A stretch of 12,279 nt of DNA from Leucobacter sp. (GTDB lineage: Bacteria > Actinomycetota > Actinomycetes > Actinomycetales > Microbacteriaceae), in NCBI GenBank assembly GCA_017990305.1, contig JAGNOB010000016.1:1-12279 (forward strand), given 5' to 3'. Positions 6,310 through 12,279 of the stretch are shown here, in pieces (position 1 is the stretch's first letter; each line of letters opens with the position of its first letter). The notes below the pieces were generated by a model. The model had not been told where the DNA came from and ran no database searches. It saw nothing but the letters and a program-made list of their open reading frames with translations. The translations under genes were made by a program, and so were the position numbers.

Positions 6310-7413
6310 ATGCTCGAACAGGACTTTTCCGCGCGGATCCGCTCGCTCCGTGCCACCTATGCCGATATCGCGGAGGTCACCGACCTCCCCAAGCTCGATC
6401 GCGAGATCGCTGAGCTTGAGGAGCAGGCAGCTGCCCCCGACCTGTGGGACGACCCCGAGGCCGCGCAGAAGGTGACAAGCGGGCTGTCGCACCGCCAAGC
6501 GCGGGTGCGCAAGGTGCGCGGCGTCGAAGCACGTATTAACGATGTCGAGGTGCTCGGCGACCTCGCTGAGGAAATGGGCGATGCTGACACGCAGGCCGAG
6601 GCCGATGCAGAGCTCGCGTCGATCGAGGCCTATGTGCAAGACCTTGAGGTGCAGACGCTGCTGTCTGGTGAATACGACTCGGAGTCGGCTGTCATCACGA
6701 TCCGCTCGGGCGCCGGTGGCGACGACGCGACCGACTTCGCCGAGATGCTCCTGCGCATGTATTTGCGCTGGGCTGAGGATCACGAGTACCCGACGAAGGT
6801 GCTCGACACCTCGTATGCCGAGGGGGCTGGCATCAAATCGGCAACCTTTGAGGTTGACGCTCCCTACGCGTTCGGCACTCTTTCGGTCGAGGCTGGCACG
6901 CACAGGCTCGCACGCATCAGCCCGTTCGGCTCCGCGGACAAACGGCAGACGAGCTTCGCGGCGGTAGAGGTCATCCCGCTGCTCGCTGCGGCAACCGAAG
7001 TTGAGATCCCTGAGAACGATATTCGGGTGGACGTGTACCGGTCGAGCGGACCGGGCGGCCAGTCAGTCAACACGACCGACTCCGCGGTGCGCATCACCCA
7101 CCTTCCCACCGGCATCGTCATTTCGATGCAGAACGAGAAGAGCCAGATACAGAACCGCGCCGCCGCGATGCGGTTGCTCCAGACTCGACTGCTCGTGCTC
7201 CAGAAGGAGCAGGAAGCCGCGAAGAAGAAGGAGCTGGCTGGCAACATCACTGCGAGCTGGGGAGACCAGATTCGTTCGTACTTCTTGTATGGTCAGCAGC
7301 TCGTGAAGGATCTGCGCACTGGTTTCGAGTCTTCGCAGCCCGACGCGGTGTTTGACGGCGACCTGGATGGGTTTATCGCGGCGGGTATCCGCTGGCGTTC
7401 GCTGAACCGCTAG
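6310..7413 (+). CDS. prfB: Peptide chain release factor 2
   Basis: RF2 reads UGA and UAA stop codons and triggers peptide release in the ribosome. The protein is 367 residues, the usual size. Visible marks are the N-terminal helical domain with [13 protein letters not shown] (43-55), the core segment [19 protein letters not shown] (129-147), the codon-recognition tripeptide SPF (204-206) within [20 protein letters not shown], and the catalytic GGQ (249-251) in [20 protein letters not shown] rather than PxT identifies RF2, not RF1. The frame is uninterrupted from ATG 6310, so the autoregulatory +1 frameshift known from E. coli prfB is absent, as in many high-GC actinobacteria. It is followed by ftsEX and smpB, a common actinobacterial row. 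The 52-bp gap after yczR indicates a separate transcription start. Confidence 0.97.
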   Translation: MLEQDFSARIRSLRATYADIAEVTDLPKLDREIAELEEQAAAPDLWDDPEAAQKVTSGLSHRQARVRKVRGVEARINDVEVLGDLAEEMGDADTQAEADAELASIEAYVQDLEVQTLLSGEYDSESAVITIRSGAGGDDATDFAEMLLRMYLRWAEDHEYPTKVLDTSYAEGAGIKSATFEVDAPYAFGTLSVEAGTHRLARISPFGSADKRQTSFAAVEVIPLLAAATEVEIPENDIRVDVYRSSGPGGQSVNTTDSAVRITHLPTGIVISMQNEKSQIQNRAAAMRLLQTRLLVLQKEQEAAKKKELAGNITASWGDQIRSYFLYGQQLVKDLRTGFESSQPDAVFDGDLDGFIAAGIRWRSLNR

Positions 7414-7529
7414 CGGCGGCAGACCTCTCACAGAGAGCCCTGGGCTGGTGCAAAGCTTGCCGGGAATGCTTGAGACTCGCGCGCGCCTCAGCGGTTATTC
7501 ACCCAACGCCGCGTAGTCTCTGTGGCGTT
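7414..7529 (+). promoter_or_regulatory. prfB-ftsE intergenic region with candidate ftsE promoter
   Basis: TAGTCT (7514-7519) has the TAnnnT form and would start transcription near 7526, four bases before the ftsE ATG at 7530; no Shine-Dalgarno is apparent, so ftsE may be near-leaderless. No convincing -35 box stands 17-18 bp upstream; an alternative TTGAGA (7470-7475) has only a poor partner (GTTATT, 7494-7499). Just after prfB a small hairpin CTCTC-ACA-GAGAG (7425-7437) lacks a T tract and is too weak to call a terminator, so read-through from prfB remains possible. Confidence 0.4.
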
Positions 7530-8618
7530 ATGATCCTCTTTGAAAACGTCACCAAGAAGTACCGCGGCACGCAAAAGCCCGCGCTCGAAGGGATCGATCT
7601 CAAAATCGATCGCGGCGAGTTCGTCTTCATCGTGGGCGCGTCAGGCTCCGGCAAGTCCAGCTGCCTGCGGCTTATCCTGCGCGAGGATCGGCCGACCTCG
7701 GGTGAGGTGCATGTCGCGGGTCAGGACCTGAGCAAGATTTCCTCGCGCAAGGTTCCTTACTTTCGTCGGGGGCTCGGGAACGTCTTCCAGGACTTCCGGT
7801 TGCTCGCGAACAAGACCGTCTTCGACAATGTGGCGTTCACCCTGCAGGTGATCGGCAAGTCGCGTGGCTTCATCCAGGAAGCCGTGCCCGACACGCTCGA
7901 GATGGTCGGCCTTACCGGCAAAGCTAAGCGGTTTCCGCACGAACTGTCGGGCGGTGAACAGCAGCGAGTTGCGATCGCGCGTGCGATCGTGAACAAGCCA
8001 GCGATTCTGCTTGCGGACGAGCCAACCGGCAACCTTGACCCGGCCACGAGTCTCGGGATCATGCAGCTGCTCAAATCAATTAACGCAGCAGGCACAACGG
8101 TTGTCATGGCAACACACGAGGCGACCTTCGTTGACATTATGCAGCAGCGGGTAGTCGAGCTGTCGCAGGGCGTAGTCGTGCGAGACGATGTTGAGGGAGG
8201 CTACGGCCACACCGCGTCGATCCCGGTCGCCGAGCTGAGTGAGACCGGTGCACGGGTGCTGCGCACCACCGAGGCAGTTGTTCGCGCAGCGCTCGCCCCT
8301 GAGGTTGACCGGATGGAGACGCAGGACGCAGCGGATGCCGCTGTCGAGGCCGTTGCTGCTGAGCTCTTTGAACCGCTGCCGTCGGCCGCGGCGGAGCCAA
8401 TGGCTGACGACATTGATGATCCACTCGCGACGCGGCTTGAGGAGCCAAGCGACCTGACTGTCCCACCGCCGCCAGACGAGGCGGTGCCTGGGAAACGGAT
8501 ACCCTCGTTCCTTGAACCGGATGTAGAGAGCACCGTGCAGGTCGCGGAGTCGGGCGGCTTTGCGGAGCGCCTCGGCCTCAGCGATGAAGACCAGGGAAAT
8601 GTGGGGCCGACCCGATGA
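7530..8618 (+). CDS. ftsE: Cell-division ABC ATPase FtsE with long acidic C-terminal extension
   Basis: FtsE is the cytoplasmic ATPase that, with FtsX, couples the division ring to activation of peptidoglycan hydrolases. The core (residues 1 to about 226) has Walker A GASGSGKS (36-43), Q-loop Q87 in FQDFRLL, signature LSGGEQQR (139-146), Walker B ILLADE (159-164) followed by PTGNLD, and H196 in ATHEATF. The canonical protein is about 229 residues. This one has 362, with an added tail of about 136 residues rich in Ala, Glu, Asp and Pro (for example a PPPPDE cluster near 320), likely disordered, ending [18 protein letters not shown] 7530 is chosen because the family begins MI.FENVTK; an in-frame TTG at 7470 would add 20 unrelated residues. 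Its stop overlaps the ftsX start by 4 bp (ATGA). Confidence 0.96.
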   Translation: MILFENVTKKYRGTQKPALEGIDLKIDRGEFVFIVGASGSGKSSCLRLILREDRPTSGEVHVAGQDLSKISSRKVPYFRRGLGNVFQDFRLLANKTVFDNVAFTLQVIGKSRGFIQEAVPDTLEMVGLTGKAKRFPHELSGGEQQRVAIARAIVNKPAILLADEPTGNLDPATSLGIMQLLKSINAAGTTVVMATHEATFVDIMQQRVVELSQGVVVRDDVEGGYGHTASIPVAELSETGARVLRTTEAVVRAALAPEVDRMETQDAADAAVEAVAAELFEPLPSAAAEPMADDIDDPLATRLEEPSDLTVPPPPDEAVPGKRIPSFLEPDVESTVQVAESGGFAERLGLSDEDQGNVGPTR

Positions 8619-9529
8619 GATTCAGGCTCGTATTTGGTGAGGTGTGGAGCGGGCTTCGCCGCAACCTCTCGGTGGTTATCTCGGTCATTTTGGTGACCTT
8701 TGTGTCGCTCACCTTCGTCGGCGCTGCGATTCTCATGCAGCAGCAGGTCCAGCAGATGAAGTCGTTCTGGTACGACCGCGCCCAGGTCGCCGTCTACCTG
8801 TGCACGGAGCACGATCGCAGCGCTACCTGTGACGGTACAGACGCGGGCGAAGACGTCATTACGGCGGTCGAAGGCGCGTTGAACGATGAGGTGCTTGCGC
8901 CGTACGTCGACGACTACTTCTTCCTCGACCACGACCAAGCCTACGAAGAGTTCACGCAGCAGTTCGAGGGCAACCCGATCCTCGATGTGACGAGCCCCGA
9001 CCAGCTGAACCAGACCTACTGGGTAAAACTCAAGGACGCAGCGAAGTCGCAGATCATTCTCGAGACCTTCGCTGGCATCCCTGGCGTGCAGAGCGTGAAG
9101 GACCAACAGAGTCTGCTCGACCGCATCTTCCTCTTCCTAGGTGTCGCAAGTTACACGGCGATAGGTATCGCTGGGCTGATGTTGATCGCTGCGATGCTGC
9201 TCATCTCCACCACGATCCGACTGTCCGCATTCTCCCGGCGACGGGAAATCGGCATCATGCGCCTCGTCGGCGCTTCGAACAGATTTATCCAGACACCGTT
9301 CATCCTTGAGGGCATCATTGCAGCCCTCATCGGGGCGATCCTTGCCGGGGCAGCCTCCGTTGCGATTGTGAAGTTCTTCGTGCAAGGTTTCCTCGTGCAG
9401 GAAGTGCCGTTCACGAGTTATATTACGGTCGAGCAATCGCTGATCGTGCCGCCGATCCTTATTGCGCTGGGCGTCATCCTCTCAGCGATCGCGGCGAAGA
9501 TCGCCATCACGAGATATCTGCGAGTGTGA
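8615..9529 (+). CDS. ftsX: Cell-division membrane protein FtsX
   Basis: FtsX is the membrane partner of FtsE; its extracellular loop engages peptidoglycan hydrolases or their adaptors (RipC in mycobacteria). The 304-residue protein has a short cytoplasmic start ([17 protein letters not shown]), helix 1 at about 19-41, an extracellular domain from about 42 to 170, then helices near 177-199, 228-257 and 277-297. This type-VII-like FtsX topology matches the family. The conserved membrane-proximal [18 protein letters not shown] (208-225) is the probable FtsE contact. The extracellular domain carries two cysteines, C63 and C72, flanking a short acidic loop and likely able to form a disulfide. The ATG lies inside the ftsE stop region, so the two are translated together. 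The gene is followed by 114 non-coding bases. Confidence 0.96.
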   Translation: MRFRLVFGEVWSGLRRNLSVVISVILVTFVSLTFVGAAILMQQQVQQMKSFWYDRAQVAVYLCTEHDRSATCDGTDAGEDVITAVEGALNDEVLAPYVDDYFFLDHDQAYEEFTQQFEGNPILDVTSPDQLNQTYWVKLKDAAKSQIILETFAGIPGVQSVKDQQSLLDRIFLFLGVASYTAIGIAGLMLIAAMLLISTTIRLSAFSRRREIGIMRLVGASNRFIQTPFILEGIIAALIGAILAGAASVAIVKFFVQGFLVQEVPFTSYITVEQSLIVPPILIALGVILSAIAAKIAITRYLRV

Positions 9530-9542
9530 TGCTGGCGCGGTT

Positions 9543-9576
9543 GTCGTGCGGTGCGAATCACCGCAGTTCGCACGAC
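9543..9576. repeat. Overlapping inverted repeats between ftsX and smpB
   Basis: Three mutually exclusive perfect pairings share this 34-bp stretch: GTCGTGCG (9543-9550) with CGCACGAC (9569-9576); GTGCGAA (9551-9557) with TTCGCAC (9567-9573); and TGCGGTG (9547-9553) with CACCGCA (9559-9565) around loop CGAAT. No T tract follows, so a classical terminator is unlikely although it stands 13 bp after the ftsX stop. It could be a T-less terminator, a protein-binding site or a conformational switch ahead of smpB. Confidence 0.6.
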
Positions 9577-9591
9577 GCCGCGCCGCTCCGC

Positions 9592-9597
9592 TAGGCT
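9592..9597 (+). promoter_or_regulatory. Candidate -10 element for smpB
   Basis: TAGGCT fits TAnnnT and would start a transcript near 9604 with a 40-base leader ending in a strong Shine-Dalgarno, GGAGGAAG (9631-9638), which fixes the smpB start at ATG 9644. No clear -35 box is present at 17-18 bp; the upstream bases there belong to the GC-rich inverted-repeat region. Confidence 0.4.
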
Positions 9598-9643
9598 GGA
9601 TCCTTGCGCGCACTCGCGTGCCAGACCATGGGAGGAAGTGAAC

Positions 9644-10120
9644 ATGCCTAAGGAGACCGGTGAGAAGCTCATCGCCTCAAACAAAAAGGCGCGCCACGAC
9701 TATCTCATCTTCGATACCTACGAAGCAGGGCTGGTACTCACAGGGAGTGAGGTGAAGTCGCTCCGTATGGGCCGGGCCTCACTCGTTGACGGCTACGTGT
9801 TCATTGACCGTGGCGAGGCATGGCTCGACGCTGCCTATATTCCCGAATACTTGAATGGCTCATGGACGAATCATTCGCCACGGCGCAAGCGCAAGCTGCT
9901 GCTGCACCGGAAGCAGATCGACAAGCTGCACGACAAGACCCGCGAGGGTGGCATGACGATTGTGCCACTGCGGCTCTACTTCCTCGATGGGCGAGTGAAG
10001 GTTGAGATCGCGCTCGCCAAGGGCAAGAAGGAATTCGACAAGCGACAAACGCTTCGCGAACACCAGGACAAGCGTGAGGCGGAGCGCGCAATGCGGCAGC
10101 GCAACCGCACCGGCGAATAG
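9644..10120 (+). CDS. smpB: SsrA-binding protein SmpB
   Basis: SmpB binds tmRNA and delivers it to stalled ribosomes for trans-translation. The 158-residue length is typical. Family landmarks are [20 protein letters not shown] (13-32), [19 protein letters not shown] (34-52), the region [19 protein letters not shown] (75-93), and the basic C-terminal tail [18 protein letters not shown] (127-144), which enters the ribosomal mRNA channel. ATG 9644 is supported by GGAGGAAG seven bases earlier; an in-frame ATG at 9551 would add 31 unconserved residues and run over a likely promoter. No tmRNA gene (ssrA) is seen downstream, where it often lies in other bacteria. Instead the next gene, a GlxA-like regulator, follows after 8 bp, so the two probably share a transcript. 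Confidence 0.97.
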   Translation: MPKETGEKLIASNKKARHDYLIFDTYEAGLVLTGSEVKSLRMGRASLVDGYVFIDRGEAWLDAAYIPEYLNGSWTNHSPRRKRKLLLHRKQIDKLHDKTREGGMTIVPLRLYFLDGRVKVEIALAKGKKEFDKRQTLREHQDKREAERAMRQRNRTGE

Positions 10121-10128
10121 GGTAGGCC

Positions 10129-11082
10129 ATGGTTGACCGGCTGCGTCGCGTCGCGGTTGTCATTTTGGACGGCGCGAAGCCACTCGACGTCGGCATTCCG
10201 GCGCAGGTGTTCACCACCCGGCCAAGCATGCCCTACGAGGTGCGTGTGTGCGGCGTCGCTCCCGGGCTTGTCGCCGGCGGAGATGGGCTGTCGTACGTTG
10301 TCGAGCACGGTCTCGAGGCTCTCGAAGAAGCCGAGCTGATCTTCATTCCGGGTTACCGGCACCCCGACCGCGACGAGCCGCCCGCGGCGCTCGTGAGCGC
10401 GCTCATCGCAGCGCACCATCGTGGTGCGCGCATAGCTGCAATTTCGACTGGGGCATTCGCGCTCGCTGCAACGGGGCTGCTCGACGGCAAACGGGCCACC
10501 ACGCACTGGCACTATTCGAGGATCTTCGCGGAGCGCTTCCCGAAGATTCAGGTCAATGAGAGTGTCCTGTTCGTCGACGAGGGCGCTGTGCTCACCTCGG
10601 CGGGTGCGGCATCAGGGATCGACCTGTGCTTGCATATTTTGCGTGGCGATCTGGGGATGGCGACCGCGAACCACGCGGCGAGGCGTTTGGTCGCAGCGCC
10701 CTACCGGAGTGGCGGGCAAGCCCAGTTCGTGCGCAGGAGTGTGCCGCCGACGATCGGAGAGCGTTTCTCGGCAACCCGCGAGTGGGCGCTCACGCACCTC
10801 GACGAACAGCTCACAATTGAGTCGCTCTCCCGTCACGCGAACGTGTCGCCACGCACCTTTTCTCGACGGTTCCGTGAGGAGACCGGCTACACGCCAATGC
10901 AGTGGGTCATGCGTGCGCGCATCGATCTCGCCCGTGAACTTCTTGAAAATACGGACTTCGGTATTGACGAGATTGCCCTGTCGGTTGGGCTCGGGTCTGG
11001 GGCAAACCTGCGGCAGTTCTTTCGGCGCGTGTTGGGCACGACCCCGAGCGAGTATCGGCGGACGTTTACGCAGGGCGAATAG
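10129..11082 (+). CDS. GlxA-like transcriptional regulator: DJ-1/PfpI-like domain plus AraC DNA-binding domain
   Basis: Cytoplasmic regulator of 317 residues. Residues about 6-185 form a DJ-1/PfpI-like domain (VAVVILDGAKPLDVGIPAQVF; IFIPGY at 71-76; GAFALAATGLLDGKRATTHW at 108-127; LTSAGAASGIDLCLH at 155-169). Residues about 215-313 form the AraC domain with two helix-turn-helix units: LTIESLSRHANVSPRTFSRRF (228-248) and IDEIALSVGLGSGANLRQFF (279-298), ending LGTTPSEYRR. The usual nucleophile Cys, just before TGAF in most relatives, is Ser here (S106), so the sensor domain is probably a ligand-binding rather than catalytic module. Start ATG 10129 has AGGGTAGG upstream. It is 8 bp behind smpB and so likely cotranscribed. 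Target genes and ligand are unknown; relatives control catabolism of glycine betaine, arginine or similar amines. Confidence 0.9.
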   Translation: MVDRLRRVAVVILDGAKPLDVGIPAQVFTTRPSMPYEVRVCGVAPGLVAGGDGLSYVVEHGLEALEEAELIFIPGYRHPDRDEPPAALVSALIAAHHRGARIAAISTGAFALAATGLLDGKRATTHWHYSRIFAERFPKIQVNESVLFVDEGAVLTSAGAASGIDLCLHILRGDLGMATANHAARRLVAAPYRSGGQAQFVRRSVPPTIGERFSATREWALTHLDEQLTIESLSRHANVSPRTFSRRFREETGYTPMQWVMRARIDLARELLENTDFGIDEIALSVGLGSGANLRQFFRRVLGTTPSEYRRTFTQGE

Positions 11083-11132
11083 GCCGCTGCGCTTGGTGGC
11101 GTGATGCTTGCGGGAGTGGGCGTTAATGCCAC

Positions 11133-11161
11133 TTGAGGGTGATTCTCTTTGACATGAGAAT
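11133..11161 (+). promoter_or_regulatory. Candidate gap promoter overlapping a palindrome
   Basis: TTGAGG (11133-11138), a 17-bp spacer and GAGAAT (11156-11161) make a plausible housekeeping promoter with start near 11168. The -10 box is the right arm of a perfect inverted repeat, ATTCTC (11142-11147), 8 bp, GAGAAT (11156-11161), a likely repressor site. A perfect TTGACA (11149-11154) lies between the arms but has no acceptable -10 box 16-18 bp downstream. A weaker repeat, AGTGG (11115-11119) with CCACT (11129-11133), sits directly upstream. The Shine-Dalgarno before gap is modest (AAGAGATGGA, 11191-11200). Confidence 0.55.
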
Positions 11162-11203
11162 GGATGGAGTACCCCAAGGAAGACGTCCGAAAGAGATGGA
11201 AAA

Positions 11204-12202
11204 ATGACTGCTCGCATTGCAATCAATGGTTTCGGCAGGATCGGTCGCGGCGTGCTCCGCGCCATCCTCGATCAGGGGAGTGATCTCGACATTGTCGCGG
11301 TGAACGACCTCGGCGACGGAGCTGCGCTCGCTCAGCTCTTCAACTTTGATTCTGTCTACGGGCGCGCCAAAGAGCGAATGAGCTTTGAGGGCGAGTTCCT
11401 TGTTGTCGGCGACCGCAAGATCAAGATCCTTGCTGAGCGCGAACCGGCCCAGCTGCCGTGGGGCGAACTCGACGTTGACGTCGTCGTAGAGTCCACCGGA
11501 CGGTTTACAAAGGCGAAGGATGCCGCCCAGCATCTCGAAGCCGGCGCGAAGCGCGTGCTCGTGAGCGCCCCCTCGAAGGGCGCCGACGTTACTCTGGCGT
11601 ACGGCGTGAACACCGAGGCGTACGACCCTGAGCAGCACCGCATCATCTCAAGCGCGTCGTGCACCACGAACGCGCTTGCGCCCGTTGCGAAGGTGCTCAA
11701 TGACTTCGCGGGCATCGAACAGGGCTTCATGATGACCGCGCACGCCTACACCGGCGACCAGAGCCTGGTGGACGGCCCGCACAAGGATCCGCGCCGCGCC
11801 CGCGCCGCGGCCATCAACATCGTGCCATCAACGACCGGGGCCGCAAAGGCTATTGGCCTCGTGCTGCCCGAGCTTGACGGCAAACTCCAGGGCGACGCGC
11901 TGCGCGTTCCCGCCCCGGTCGGATCGATTGTCGAGCTGACGGCCATAGTGCAGCGCGACGTTACTCGCGAGGAGCTTCTCGCCGCGTTCAAGGCGGCAGC
12001 TGAGGGCCCCTTGAACGGCGTGCTGCTCTACTCCGAGGATCCGCTCGTCTCCAGCGATATCGTCGCTGATCCGCACTCGTCGATCTTCGACTCCGGCCTG
12101 GCACGCGTCGATGGGAAGCTCGTGAAGATCTCAGCCTGGTACGACAACGAGTGGGGCTTCTCGAACCGCGTCGCAGAGACGCTCGTGTTCCTTACGAAGT
12201 AA
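11204..12202 (+). CDS. gap: Glyceraldehyde-3-phosphate dehydrogenase, type I
   Basis: Cytosolic glycolytic enzyme that oxidises glyceraldehyde 3-phosphate to 1,3-bisphosphoglycerate with reduction of NAD. The 332-residue length is standard. The N-terminal Rossmann fold begins IAINGFGRIGRGVLRA (5-20), and VAVNDLGD (31-38) has the acidic residue that favours NAD over NADP. The catalytic cysteine is C153 in SSASCTTNALAP, where the second cysteine of the common CTTNC form is Ala; H180 in TAHAYTGDQ is the catalytic base. LVDGPHKDPRRARAAA (about 188-203), VPSTTGAAKAIGLVLPEL and the C-terminal SWYDNEWGFSNRVAE complete the match. It stands alone, with its own promoter region and terminator and no pgk or tpiA in view. 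Neighbouring genes on the same strand give no hint of special use. Confidence 0.97.
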   Translation: MTARIAINGFGRIGRGVLRAILDQGSDLDIVAVNDLGDGAALAQLFNFDSVYGRAKERMSFEGEFLVVGDRKIKILAEREPAQLPWGELDVDVVVESTGRFTKAKDAAQHLEAGAKRVLVSAPSKGADVTLAYGVNTEAYDPEQHRIISSASCTTNALAPVAKVLNDFAGIEQGFMMTAHAYTGDQSLVDGPHKDPRRARAAAINIVPSTTGAAKAIGLVLPELDGKLQGDALRVPAPVGSIVELTAIVQRDVTREELLAAFKAAAEGPLNGVLLYSEDPLVSSDIVADPHSSIFDSGLARVDGKLVKISAWYDNEWGFSNRVAETLVFLTK

Positions 12203-12212
12203 CCGAGGGGCT

Positions 12213-12228
12213 CGCTGCAACCGCAGCG
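12213..12228. repeat. Small hairpin after gap
   Basis: CGCTGC (12213-12218) and GCAGCG (12223-12228) form a perfect 6-bp stem with loop AACC, 10 bp after the gap stop. There is no T tract, so it is not a terminator by itself; it may protect the mRNA end ahead of the larger hairpin downstream. Confidence 0.5.
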
Positions 12229-12238
12229 CAGTGGGTAC

Positions 12239-12268
12239 GGGGCGGGTCGGCGGTTGCCGGCCCGCCCC
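12239..12268 (+). terminator. Strong GC hairpin terminator of gap
   Basis: GGGGCGGG (12239-12246) pairs with CCCGCCCC (12261-12268), and the stem continues through a G-U pair and four more pairs to the loop GGTT (12252-12255), 13 pairs in total. The following bases, CCCTTGGCTTCGT, have few T residues, as is usual for high-GC bacteria. Position 36 bp after the gap stop supports a terminator role. Confidence 0.78.
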
Positions 12269-12279
12269 CTTGGCTTCGT

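Noticed and set aside
6310..6420. Programmed +1 frameshift in prfB
   Set aside because: The frame is uninterrupted from ATG to stop and there is no in-frame TGA near codon 25.
7425..7437. CTCTC-ACA-GAGAG hairpin as prfB terminator
   Set aside because: Only 5 bp, 3-base loop and no T tract.
7470..7529. Earlier TTG start for ftsE
   Set aside because: Adds 20 residues unlike FtsE and would read through the candidate promoter; ATG 7530 gives the canonical N-terminus.
9551..9643. Earlier ATG start for smpB
   Set aside because: Adds an Arg-rich unconserved segment; ATG 9644 has a strong Shine-Dalgarno and the canonical N-terminus.
11149..11154. TTGACA as the gap -35 box
   Set aside because: Perfect hexamer, but the bases 16-18 bp downstream (CCCCAA region) are not a -10 box; TTGAGG with GAGAAT is a better pair.

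Overview
The window is GC-rich, densely packed DNA from a bacterial chromosome. The order prfB-ftsE-ftsX-smpB, the MocR/YczE pair, the absence of the classical RF2 frameshift and the TAnnnT-type -10 boxes next to start codons all fit a high-GC actinobacterium. Protein style suggests Micrococcales, perhaps Microbacteriaceae (for example a Leucobacter-like organism); that placement is an inference made without any search. I see no mobile element, CRISPR array, tRNA or rRNA.

Region 1 (1-4163) is a polyamine-uptake block. The end of a PotA-type ATPase is followed by PotB and PotC permeases in one tight operon that closes with a nested hairpin terminator. A separate PuuP-type putrescine/amino-acid permease follows. 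Its 5' leader can fold so that the Shine-Dalgarno and start codon are paired with a sequence about 100 nt upstream; this is the most interesting non-coding signal here. No substrate-binding protein (PotD) is visible; it presumably lies upstream of the window or elsewhere.

Region 2 (4130-6257) holds a divergent pair: a YczE-type membrane protein on the minus strand and a MocR/GntR-aminotransferase regulator of the YczR type on the plus strand. They share a 61-bp intergenic stretch carrying an inverted repeat and probable leaderless promoters. The 3' end of yczE meets the 3' end of puuP, with a strong UUCG hairpin between them.

Region 3 (6310-11082) is the conserved housekeeping row prfB, ftsE, ftsX, smpB (translation termination, septal cell-wall hydrolysis control, ribosome rescue), with a GlxA-like AraC regulator following smpB by 8 bp. 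Two oddities stand out: FtsE carries a roughly 136-residue acidic tail, and the GlxA-like regulator has Ser where the DJ-1/PfpI fold usually has its nucleophilic Cys.

Region 4 (11083-12279) is a stand-alone gap gene (glycolytic GAPDH) with its own promoter, which overlaps a palindrome, and its own terminator.

No wholly new multi-gene system is evident. The best candidates for undescribed biology are the structured puuP leader, the yczE/yczR control region, the FtsE tail and the Ser-substituted regulator.
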